Position numbers and translations under genes: made by a program. A DNA stretch of 64,000 nt from Trichoplax adhaerens (Eukaryota > Placozoa > Uniplacotomia > Trichoplacea > Trichoplacidae), in NCBI RefSeq assembly GCF_000150275.1, contig NW_002060945.1, positions 7,442,643 to 7,506,642 on the forward strand, read 5' to 3'. Shown piece after piece: positions 37,000 through 47,678 of this stretch. The first letter of the stretch is position 1; each line of letters starts with the position of its first letter. Below the pieces are notes generated by a model. That model saw only the letters and a list, made by a program, of their open reading frames with translations, was not told where the DNA came from and did not search any database.

Positions 37000-39900
37000 A
37001 TGAAGATTCGCCTTTTGGCCTTGATTTTTTTACTTGTGATCTCCAATGCTTCTGCTGAAGAGATTCCATCATCAGATAAAACCGAGAATGACTTTCTCGG
37101 AAATACTGCCAGTTTTGCAGTTGACAGCATACTAGAAAACACTGAATCGGATAAAGTTGAAATGGAAGATACCAGTCTTCGCGAAGTAGAATCTCAGGAA
37201 TACAAAGAAATTGATGGAAACGGTGTAACCAAGTTCGATAATGAAATAGAAGAAAATAATTCGGAAAAGGATGAAGATGATAGCATTGATGGTGAAGGCG
37301 AGCAGGTGAATATCGACTAAAAGATCGCTTAAACATTTGATATTAAGTTAGAGAGATTAGTTTATAATAAGCTATGGTACCGGTAGGTTATTAAATTTGT
37401 ATGATGGTATGGAGATAGTTTATTAACTGTAGAGGATTCTTTCAGTTTAACGGGTATAAATATATGATAACTATTACTACAACTGCGATAATAGATTGAG
37501 AATTAAGTAGAAATTTTTTCGGGTATTCAAGTACGAAATAGTAGCATTCGGAACTAGCCTATTTGATCAGAAAAATATCACAGACGCGGAAAACTCTAAT
37601 CTGTTAGTTGAGGATAGGTTTAATCAATCGATTATTGTAGCATGCTTAATGGAAAGGCAATAAAAAGAAATGCGCATGTTAACAGTTACCAATGTCATAG
37701 AATGATAAAGTAATCAGTTGAAAGGAATACTCGTATAGCTTTAGAAGAAATATTGTACCTGGTTATTAAAAATTGGAAATAGAGTTAATTTAAGATGAAA
37801 GATACTTGGAAGCAGTTTCGGACATTAAAGTTCCGTACCTGCTCATTGAAGTTACAATATGGGCGTTTGTTCGTATGTTAGAGTAGAAAGCTCAGTCCCT
37901 CGAATCAAGAATAATAAATTAAAACTAGGTTATGCTTTCATAGTAATTATTTATTTGAAGCGGAGTAGAAGTGATTCAATTTGAAGAATGTTAATATCAA
38001 GAGAAATTAGGCTAACTAGGGATTATTGTGGTACTTTTTGCACATGTTTATTTAAATTTCATCAGAAGTGATTAACCCATCTTTTGAATTATATCAAATA
38101 TCACATAAACAAATCATTTATACCTCAACTAAGCTTAGATTTTCATCACACGCGGTATGTCTAATCGGCATGATCTAATCCTATGTAATCATGGTAATTT
38201 ATATGGCAATGTATACTGGATATAGTCCAAATATTTCATCTACTAGCCTACAGTCTAGCGGCATCTAATGAAATCGTGTAATTAACGGACAAGATATTTA
38301 TTCGGATAATGGGCGAAGATCGTATCTTTCAATGACTGTATTCGATCTCGGAGTCTATTGCGAGTGTTGTATGTAGATACTATGACTAATGGATTGGCTG
38401 CAATATGAAGTGGCGGCTTACAAACTTGCCTATATGTATTGTCGATAAAATCATAGAATAGTCCTAAATCTATATAACACTGATTATTATTTTTATTTAT
38501 ATGTTGTTTACCGTATAGAAAACTTTTAAATCATCTTGGGGCCGCCGTCGCCGTTTTCGTTGGCTTCGTCGTCATCGTCGCTATCGCCGCCAACAACCGT
38601 TTGTAAATTCTTGCTCTGGCTACATAACGAGTTTAACGCAATGCCAAAGTTCGCGTAATGCTTTGCAAAGGCAAGTTAATAGGTTAAGAAACCAAAATGC
38701 TCGCTTACGTCGAAAACTTTTCAATCAACGCTTATTAATTAGTCAATTGAAAAGTAAAAATATGCGTCTTTTTGGAAGAATAGCGATACTTAGGAGGCGA
38801 CTCCTCAACTTAAGACAACGATATACTAATCTACGAGGGTGGTATAATAGTACGATTATCACCTTAAAACAAAGAATAGCGATATTACGAGCGAAAATTC
38901 TCAGACTTAGGAGGATTATTGCTGTTAAACAAGCCAAAATTAAACGATTGATTGCAGTAATTAGCGTTAAAAAATCGATTATTAGACGCCTAAAACTACG
39001 ACTTATTTCTAAAGATGTCACTATACGTCGTCAGAGAACGATAATCGCCTTAAAAAATCGTAAAATTGCTACTCTACAAACTCAACTGGCCAATAAAGAC
39101 AATACCATTATACAGTTATATCAAACTATTGCTACTAAAGACAGTCTCATTCAACAGCTCTATGGTAGAATAGCTACTAAAGATCGAACTATTTCTCAAT
39201 TGCGTAGTACAATTAACACCAAGAATCAAGAAATCACACGACTGAAAGGAATTATCTCTAATAAGAATCATCGTATTACTCAATTGCAGCAAACTATCAG
39301 TCATAAAGATACTACTATTAGTCAACTACGACAAACTATAATTGATAAAAACGGCCAAATTACTCAATTGCAAAGTACTATCCAAAGTAAAAATGCAATA
39401 ATCAATCAATTACGAGGCACAGTTGCCAATCAAGCTGCTACTATCAATCATCTGCGACAAATTGTTACTAGTAAAAACACGACCATTCAGAAATTACAGG
39501 CTAAGGTTTCTAATCAGTCTCGACTTATTGGTCAACTCAATACAACTATATTAAATCAAAAAACTCAAATTAGTCAGTTGCATGCCATTATTGCTAGTAA
39601 AAATTACACGATTGATAGTCAAAGTCAACAAATCGCTGTATTGGCTGGTCGTATTGGTAAGCTTACAGCTAGATTACGAATATTGACGGTTTCATTAGAA
39701 TCTGCATCAGCAACAGCGGATACATTGCGACAAGAAATTAGAAAGCTTAACGGTAAATATGAAGTGTTACAAGCTAGAATGGAAACTCTCAATATCCAAT
39801 ATCAACATTCCCAAAATGAAACTGCTCATTTAAATTCGACTCTGCAAGCAAAAAATAGTCAGATAGAACAATTAAAATTAGATAAAATACAGTTAAATAA

Positions 39901-40282
39901 AAATATTACGACACTGACTAATCAGGCTCAAGATTTAAATCAAAAACTAGATTATCGAAATGAAGAATACAAAAATCTAACATTTAGATACGATAAAGCC
40001 GATATTTGCTGCCAGGCTTGTAACAGAAAACCCATACCCGATAATCCGTTTAATGTAATATCGAATGGTAGTACTAAAAATAAAGATGAAAAGGCTTTTC
40101 AAGCTTTGCTGGAAAATGAATTGAATGAAGAGAATATTTCGGAAAACAAGATAGATGAGAAATCGTCAGAAATTGAATCGAAGAAGGAAGATTTGGTTGA
40201 TAATCTGTTTAAGAAAGAATTTAAAGAGGACTCTTTGGAAAATGAGTTTGATCTATGGCAGACAAAGACTGATAAATCATAG
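37000..40282 (+). CDS. Array gene 4: secreted acidic/Arg-rich coiled-coil protein with 14-residue repeats
   Basis: The best preserved long member. Exon 1, 37000-37305 (102 residues), has a signal peptide MKIRLLALIFLLVISNASA and an acidic region beginning EEIPSSDKTEND. A phase-0 donor, CAG|GTGAAT, leads to exon 2 at 38519-40282 (587 residues), which begins KTFKSSWGRRRRFRW and has about 14 Arg in 25 residues. A conserved cysteine lies in SLTQCQSSRNALQRQ. A basic coiled coil follows. From residue 257 to 466 (38981-39610) are fifteen exact-length 14-residue units with Ile at position 1, Leu at 4, Ile/Val at 8 and often Lys at 11. A block (LNSTLQAKNSQIEQLKLDKI) shared almost unchanged with genes 3 and 5 precedes ADICCQACNRKP at about residue 597 and an acidic tail. 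Total 689 residues. A filamentous secreted coiled-coil protein with charge-separated ends is the likely physical form; function unknown. Confidence 0.85.
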
Positions 40283-40332
40283 TAATGGCTGATAAGTTGC
40301 ATACGTACTTATTTAGTGTCCTCGTATGCAAG

Positions 40333-40338
40333 AATAAA
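40333..40338 (+). terminator. Poly(A) signal of array gene 4
   Basis: AATAAA within AGAATAAATTATAG, the same context as after gene 3. Confidence 0.6.
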
Positions 40339-40885
40339 TTATAGCGTAGACATGTAATGAGAATGTAGAAAGATTAAAATTTATAAATTGTTTGGATGAT
40401 GTTTAATTAAAGATTTAGCTTTCAAGTGTAAAAGTTAAGTATTAAGCATCGACTTTTATACATATTTTAAAGTGATTTTGCTATATAAATATACATTCAC
40501 TTGTGATGTATCCGATAAACTTAGGGTAAATCTAGTAACGCATTATTAAAATGATCACTCGGTTCATTACTCTTTTTCTGTTTGTATACTTGTATTTGAA
40601 AGCTATACCTTACAGTTCTCTTTTAGGAAAAAACTTTTATAATTATAATGATGCAAATTACATCATTAGTTTAACGGCGCTATCATGTTGTCTATGGTCT
40701 TCTTATAGTATCTTAGTGAATTACTGGTAATATACTTTACGTGTATGAGTATGTGTGCAAAGTCCATCAATAAAAAGAGTATGAATTTTCTCTATATCAA
40801 TATTGTGTTCTATAATTTTAGAAAACGGATCTTACATTATATCCTAAATTTATTCCATATCAATAACATTTGGATGCATACAACT

Positions 40886-42030
40886 TTTATAGGATAGATA
40901 CCATGGGATGCCAGCAGTTTAATGTGCAAGTTTTAAAGCTAGACAAAGCTACGAAATAGACTATGGTAGAATATCATTTTTAGAAGGTTTATAGCAGAAA
41001 TGATGGAAATAGTTTTTTCTTGAGTATTTTTCGTTTTAAAATTTCTTCTAATTAGTTAAAATTTTCGGTCTGCATGATTTAATATAATAGCTTTTTTAGC
41101 TTTTACTAAGTCAAAATGATAGACTTACTGACAACAAAAAATTTGGTAGGAGAGCACAATGATAGAAAGCTCGTACTTGTCAGCTTCTTAATACCGTAGA
41201 TGCTATGAACCTGTTTTATGCAGATATATTACAGTATTATTTTGATCCCGTTGACTGCAGTATAGAATATTTATTTCATTAACAGTTCCATTGCTATAAC
41301 AGTAGATCAGGATGTTTTCCTATTCTCAGATGTTCTGTTCAGGCGTTGTTGTTACATTGTTATTATTAGGAACATTAATGGACTTATTTATTAATCAATT
41401 GGGGAAATTTCTGCAAATGCCTTCGTTAAATAATTAAATAGGAAACAATGTGTATTGCAGTTCATTGTAATATCCACACTTCTATTGAAAAGCTGTTCGT
41501 AAGATGAAAGGAAAATTATACTTACAATATCAGTTTAAGCACTAGAATTAGAAAGATAGTTTTATTGAGTGACAACAACGTGGTAGATTTGCTAAATTAA
41601 TGAAGAAAAGGTACAGATACTTTGCAGTATCTTCTCATATCACAACTAGGGTTAATAGTTACAACCTCAGCTAGGACAATAAATAAAGATGCTCTACATT
41701 ATCTTTAGACTATAACAATCGACCCTCATTGCGTTTATTCCCTATCGTCAGCTTCAAAAGGATATTTCAAAGACCATTGCAGGGAATGGACAGTTATCAT
41801 AGACCAAAGTTTTGCAATGACATTTAGTTTTCGTGAAATTCTTTTATTTAAAATCACGGAAAATTATAACATGACAATATTTAATATAAAGGTAAAATAA
41901 GAGCATAGTCTTGGACTCTTTTTATAATGGAATAATTTTCAATAATCCAAATATTTATTTTAAACAATTTAGAAGTCAACAAATATTGTATCGATCTTAT
42001 TAAAATCTTGGAAAAGCAATGAATGGATTT
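40886..42030. other. Upstream flank of gene 5, diverged copy of the array unit
   Basis: Words such as ATTTTTAGAAGG near 40976 match the upstream flanks of units A1 and A2, so this belongs to the third unit (A3). No separate gene seen. Confidence 0.5.
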
Positions 42031-42036
42031 CATGGG

Positions 42037-42162
42037 TTACTTTCATATAAGCGAATTTTTCGAAAGGTATAAAATTGAAACATTCGAACAAGCAATCTAA
42101 TTCCTTTATTTCAATTCTCGAGATTGGATGGAGTAGCAGGTCAATAATTCTCGAAGCTATAG
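42037..42162 (+). promoter_or_regulatory. Array gene 5 promoter and noncoding first exon
   Basis: TTACTTTC at 42037-42044, TATAAAA at 42068-42074, noncoding exon ending at 42162 (CTATAG|GTATGAAT). Acceptor CCTTATAG ends at 42597, then a 28-base leader to the start at 42626. Confidence 0.7.
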
Positions 42163-42625
42163 GTATGAATAAAGATTGCTTCTACAAACGTTGTCTGCAT
42201 TAGCTGTATTTCATACTGGAAATTTTATCTTGTAAAATGCGATAAAGTTTCAATTTTATTGTGAAATTAGGCAAGTTACCGTACAATTAAGTTACTTGAT
42301 GAAATTACCGTATATTATTGTGCTCTGTACGAGACTTACATCTGTCTTAGCATCGCTTTCGATGATACCGCATCTTATAATTTTAATTTTATTCATGGTA
42401 CAGGTAGGTATTTTTGGCCGGTAGAAGTTTATATCCTAACTTTAAAGTTTATACTATCGTAATTGTTAGTAATCGTAGGGTTTTGGCGTCTGGTTAGCAT
42501 TTAATATTAACTTTATTCTGTTATAGTATAGCAGTGATTATTATAGTTTTTGCTGCAATTAATTATATTTCTTATGATTCAATTAATTACCTTATAGCCT
42601 GTTATAAAAAACGACGTGCTGCAAG

Positions 42626-44900
42626 ATGAATATTCGTTTCTTGACCCTGATTTGCCTACTAGTTATCTCGAAAGCATATACTGATGAGATTCCGTCATCG
42701 GATGAAAAAGATTATGATTTCTTCAGAAATACCGCTTATTCTGCGGTAGATCACGTATTAAGTAATGAGGCCAAAAAAGAAAATGACGAAGATAACGTTG
42801 ATAATAAGAATACCGAATCGGATATGGCTACTATGGAAGATGCTTGTTTTGACGAAGTGGAAATAAAGGATGGTGAAGAAATTATCACTGAAAATGGCTC
42901 AAATGCTTTAGAAAAGTTTGATAATGAAATCGCTAACGATAATACGGAAAGGGATGGAGACGATAGCATTAATGATGAAGATAAGCAGGTACTATACATA
43001 TCGACTAAAGAAACCGATTATGATATTTAATATTTATGAGGATTGGTTGTTCCTACGAAAAAGTACAGTTCAATTTATATGGTACCTTATGTATCCTATG
43101 TGGGGTATGAAAGATTCTCTTAACGCAATGTATATGAGTATAGGCTATTGCTATTACAACGATTATCGCAATTTCAGTAAAGAGTAAAAATTATTACGGG
43201 TACTTTAGTACAAAATCATTATTAAAGCTATTTTTATGATATAGCAAAGAATGATTTCTTTCATTAAGACAAATGTTTAAAGTCGCAATTTCCCGTACTA
43301 TATAGTATTAATGCATGCTAATTGAAATGAATGATTACCAGTACAGTATGCTTATTAAGAATAAAATAAGAAGGAAAACTGTCTTGGAAGTCATTTACCG
43401 TATGAAAATACGAAGTTACTAGTTCAAAGGGATTCACCTTGGAAATTGTACCATAATGTATCTGGTTGTTGCAAATAGAATTTACGATAGAGGATATTTC
43501 GAAATCGAATTCAACTAGTAAATAGTATCATAATATACCGTATTTAGCTGTTTGTAATAGAATTTTCGATAGAGGATATTTCGAAATCTTTGGCGATATC
43601 ATAGTATATGCCTATTAGAGATGAAATAAGATACATTAATCTATAAAATATAATAATCATTCATCAGTTTAAGCTAATTTACGTTAGATTTTCGCGATAT
43701 CGGTGCTTGTTCGGTTGTTAGAGTAGGAAGTTTAGTCCTTTTATGAGATTGTTAAAACTGTGAAAACAAGTTTAGATTTCAAGACGCGCGCAGTACCCTT
43801 TTATATCGAAATGTAATAAAATTTCTCCATCCTAAACAATATTGCTATCATAAGCAACAAATATTTCTCTATAGAAACCATGGAATGGCTCTATCTATTG
43901 ATTCTACAGTAAATAAACTGTGTCGGTATATTCTATCTTTTAATACCTATAGAATTCAGCTTCTCGGCATCGTCGTCCACGGCGGCGACATAGTCAAAAT
44001 TCAGGTAATGCTTTACGAAGGCAAGCTAACCAGGTGAGAAGACAAAATATTCATTCACGTCGAAGGATTCACTCTCAATGGGCTCCCAATCGTCGATGCA
44101 AAGTCACAACTGCGTGTCTTATTCGAAAAGTAACAAGGCTTAAGGGACAACTTACTACCGTAAACAATCAATATAGCAGTCTACTAGTATGTTGTAAAAT
44201 GCAGCTCACTGTATTAAAGCAAAAAATAAAACATCTACAATCAAAAATCACCCGTAAAGATGCGATTATTGCCGCGAAAGAAGCTAAAATCATTTTATTG
44301 AAAAGTCAAGCTGCAAAGGTGAACAGATTGCGACGAAAAGTTCGAAGACTAAAAGTGAAAAATCAGACCTTAAAAGCCTCGATGGCAACTGTTAATGCCC
44401 AACATCAATATGTTCGAAATGAAAGTATCCGCTTAAATTCGACTTTACAAGCTAAAAATAGTCAGATTGAACGATTGAAATTAGATAAAATAGAGTTGAG
44501 TAAAAATATTTCTATATTGACGAATCAAACTCGAGATTTGAATCAAAAATTGGACCATCAAAATGAAGAATACAAAAATCTGACCGCAAGATACGATAAA
44601 GCTAATATTTGTTGCCAGGCTTGTAATGGAAAACCAATTTCTGATAATCCGTTTAATATAACGGCGACTACTAATAGAACCGAAAATGAAGATGAAGAGG
44701 CTTTTCAAAGTGTGTTGGATAATAAGCTGAATGAAGAGAATATATCGAAAAATGGGATTGATAGGAAATCTTTAGAAATTGTATCGGAAAAGAAAGATTC
44801 GAATGAGAATCGTTCTGAAAGGCAATTTGAATCGAAAAAGAAAAGTTTGCGCGATGATCTCTCCGAAGAAGAATTTAATAGGGATTTTTTTGAAAAATGA
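42626..44900 (+). CDS. Array gene 5: secreted acidic/Arg-rich coiled-coil protein, short form
   Basis: Exon 1, 42626-42988 (121 residues): signal peptide MNIRFLTLICLLVISKAYT, then an acidic region starting DEIPSSDEKDYD. Exon 2, 43953-44900 (315 residues), starts NSASRHRRPRRRHSQNSGNA: the Arg-rich block is shorter, and the Ser-Trp-Gly of its relatives has become Ser-Ala-Ser. The basic coiled coil keeps only a few 14-residue units and then joins directly to the conserved block LNSTLQAKNSQIERLKLDKI and to ANICCQACNGKP, followed by an acidic/basic tail. Total about 436 residues against about 689 in gene 4, so roughly fifteen or more repeats have been lost here or gained in genes 3 and 4. Phase-0 junction as in the other members. 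Confidence 0.8.
43469..43590 (+). repeat. Short tandem duplication in gene 5 intron
   Basis: Two copies, about 84 bases apart, of a block ending CGATAGAGGATATTTCGAAA. The block lies in the intron between the two coding exons. Confidence 0.7.
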
Positions 44901-44958
44901 GTTTAATCTAATGCAGACCAGTAAGTCTGAGCAATAACTAATTACATATATATACAGG

Positions 44959-44964
44959 AATAAA
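44959..44964 (+). terminator. Poly(A) signal of array gene 5
   Basis: AATAAA within GGAATAAATTGAGG, about 60 bases after the stop, aligned with the signals of genes 3 and 4. Confidence 0.55.
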
Positions 44965-45324
44965 TTGAGGGACGGACACGTAATAGAAATATCGAGTAGA
45001 TTAAACTCCTTACAACTGTCCTGGAATATAGACTTATCTTTCAGACGTAAGAATTAAGTATAATTGTTCATTTCTGTCTATACACTTGCATCTGGAAGCT
45101 GTGCCTCATATATCTCATTTAGGATAAAACTTAACCTTAGTAATTATCATAATAATTGTGATTGATCATAATTATTTATAGTATTCTAAAATTGTATTGT
45201 TTAGATTTGCTTATTCTACGTGTTCATTTTGCATCTATACCACGTATATTAATTAATCTACAGACCTATAACATGTAATTATTCCATGTTGCAAGTGTGA
45301 CCGACCACGTGTATAAGCCGCCAC

Positions 45325-45465
45325 TTTCAGATCAATAAAGATAGAGTAGGAGTGCAAAATTTGTTTTACAAGAACTTCAACTATTTGATCAATTTTCTGT
45401 CTCCCCTACGAATTGAGAGTAGCACTTCAATACGACTGCTAGTATCGACTCTACGTATGAAATTA
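45325..45465 (+). repeat. Dispersed repeat, copy 2
   Basis: Same ordered words and orientation as 9525-9665: CAATAAAGA, AACTTCAACTAT, TGTCTCCCCTAC, AATTGAGAGTAG, CTTCAATAC, then a TAGTATCGACTCTAC block. Confidence 0.6.
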
Positions 45466-46457
45466 AACATAAGTTTGCAGTTTGAATTTATGTGAAAATT
45501 TTCGATACTGCTACGTGTTGCTGATACTGAAGAGTATGCTACAGAAATTCGGAAGGTTGCATAATAAAACCCGGCACTCTCATTTTTAATTAACGTAAAA
45601 CAAAATAAGTCCATGCCACTGGGAGGTTTTTAACTTACAGAGATAAGTAGTTACACCAAATTTCATGGGCTTACAGGTCTTTTCCATCATATTCCTGTTA
45701 ATGGTTGATTTGCAACAGCGATACGAGAAATCAATTGGACGAAAGGTTGTGTAATAGAATGGGATTATTTAATGAAATAATCGAAATATAGTGACGCTAA
45801 GCTAAAGGAATCTATCCTGTAAAATTAACCTAGGTGGAACTGATAGTTTAGCTAAGCTAACAGTAATCTTTCCTTCAAAAGATGTGGTGTAAGAGATGAA
45901 CATAAATATCATATTTGATAATCTATAGAATGAAAATTAACGATCAAATAACAGAATGAAACTATTTAAATTGTCGAAATAGTTTTATCCCTCTGAAGTT
46001 TAATGTAACATAAAAAGTAAACGAAACGTAATTAAAGCTTAGTCTAAGACTAAATTCTACGCAAATAAAGAATATAGAATCATATTGGAGATATAGCAGT
46101 TATTAAAGTTCGATCAATTGGGTTAATGATGTGTTCCGGCACAACACTGGTATGTTCATAGACAGTAATAGCAAGAAGTTATTTAAACATCAAAGGATTA
46201 CGATACAATTATTCTAATAATCCGATAGAATGCTGTTTGAAAAATGAATGAAAAGAAGCCTAATTAATGGCCATTCTATAATTAGCTTACTCTAATCGCT
46301 ATCTTAAATAATATTATAAGCGATGGACAATATAATGATATCTTATTACAATCAATTAAATAGAAATTAATAATAATCTCATGGTATGAAGTTATTTCAA
46401 GATAGCAATTGCTAGCTAGTGAGTATACTAGTAAATTTTAACTTCTAAACTGTAATT

Positions 46458-46495
46458 ATAATTAATATATATATATTAACATATATATATATATG
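46458..46495. repeat. AT microsatellite
   Basis: Two runs of (AT)n separated by TTAAC. Confidence 0.9.
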
Positions 46496-46680
46496 ATTGA
46501 CAAGAAGAAAGAGATACTAATTAACAGTAAAGGTTGTACATTGAACGAATAATCAAAGCATTATCCTCTCGATGATATGACAGAATCTGAAATGAAAAAT
46601 AAGCTGAAAAGTAAATAAGGCGTAGTTTAGTCGCTATCTTGAATTCTTTTAGAAAATATGCCTTTAAAGAATTAAGAAAT

Positions 46681-46805
46681 TTACTTTCTATTTACATTGC
46701 GTTTTCTAAATTACCTTATAAAAGCAGTTACGTTCCTGTTATCATTTCATTCTTCATAGGAGTCGTTCGGTAGTTTTTCTTGTTTTTTTCTATCGTAACT
46801 AACAG
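46681..46805 (+). promoter_or_regulatory. Array gene 6 promoter and noncoding first exon
   Basis: TTACTTTC at 46681-46688 and TATAAAA at 46717-46723, as in genes 3-5. The noncoding exon ends at 46805 (AACAG|GTATGT). The acceptor may be AATCAG at 46939-46944 or TTATAG just before the start codon. Confidence 0.6.
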
Positions 46806-46981
46806 GTATGTTATAGTATCTTTAATGTTTTTCTTCATCTCTTCTACATTCATCTTCTACGACTTTAATGCAGTCTGAATATGAATAGTGTTTCGATTTT
46901 AGTTCATTTCAAACTTTCAAAACTTTCTTTTTCTGTGTAATCAGACTTTACAAGAGCTATAAAAATATCCTTATAGCGATC

Positions 46982-47678
46982 ATGGTTCTACCATCGAATA
47001 ACGGCTTAGTTGTACTGGTGTTATTGGTAGCTTCTTCACCAATTGGGGACGTAATTGCATTGACTAATGAAGATATATCAGACAGAAAACAAATTTTCAA
47101 TGCCTTAGATGAACAAATGAGCAATCATGTTGATGAAATGGAACCTATTGATTTTTTGAATCTCCAGCGAGAATTTGATGACACGCAAGAAGAACAAGAT
47201 AGTTTCCTTTATGGACTACAAGATAAAAACGAGATTGAAGACAAGAGTGAGATTAATCCTTGGTGTAATTTCAAGGAAACGAACAAGAATATGGAGAATC
47301 AGAATAATTTAATCAATCCAAAGATGGTCCCTACTAAGAACAAGGTGATTTTCCTGTGATATGGATTTTTTCAAATTAAAATATTTTTTATGAGTTTGAT
47401 AGCGAAAATTACAATATCCTTATAGTAAATAATAAATCCATAAATAATATTTTAACAGTGTGTTTCTTACTTTACTACTCAATGATCTACAGAAAATGAG
47501 GATATCATGGGGTCAACGACAGCGGCTTCGATATTTTGCCTATCGTAGAACTATATCTCAGAATGCCGGCGGTACAGTAGTTTTGACTGCACGAAGACGA
47601 AGTTCAAGTATACGACACAGATCTACTTCCATACGACGTAGAAATTGGAAACCTTCTTACCCTTTATTTTTGATATGA
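46982..47678 (+). CDS. Array gene 6: short secreted acidic/Arg-rich protein without coiled coil
   Basis: Exon 1, 46982-47344 (121 residues): a signal peptide (MVLPSNNGLVVLVLLVASSP and following residues) and an acidic region with one cysteine (NPWCNF). Donor AAG|GTGATT, phase 0. Exon 2, 47493-47678 (61 residues), opens KMRISWGQRQRLRYFAYRRT. This keeps the Ser-Trp-Gly signature and the basic character, with about 17 Arg in all, then stops without a coiled coil or the terminal cysteine cluster. Shared position, intron phase, promoter box and the Trp-Gly-Arg start make it a member of the array, either a truncated paralog or the minimal form. A shorter exon start would break phase, so the acceptor CTACAG (47487-47492) is preferred over TAACAG upstream. 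Confidence 0.65.

Larger units (their letters stand above)
35480..40885 (+). repeat. Array duplication unit A2 (carries gene 4)
   Basis: Second copy of the 5.3 kb unit at 28360-33680, including both noncoding flanks and the 3' UTR. Exon sequences are much closer to those of A1 than introns and spacers are. Confidence 0.8.
44965..46680. other. Intergenic between array genes 5 and 6
   Basis: The first 200 bases match the 3' flanks of genes 3 and 4 (AGCTGTGC, then TAGGATAAAAC near 45119). Copy 2 of a dispersed repeat lies at 45325-45465 and an AT microsatellite at 46458-46495. No gene supported; a 77-codon minus-strand frame at 45614-45381 overlaps the dispersed repeat and is treated as chance. 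Confidence 0.55.
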
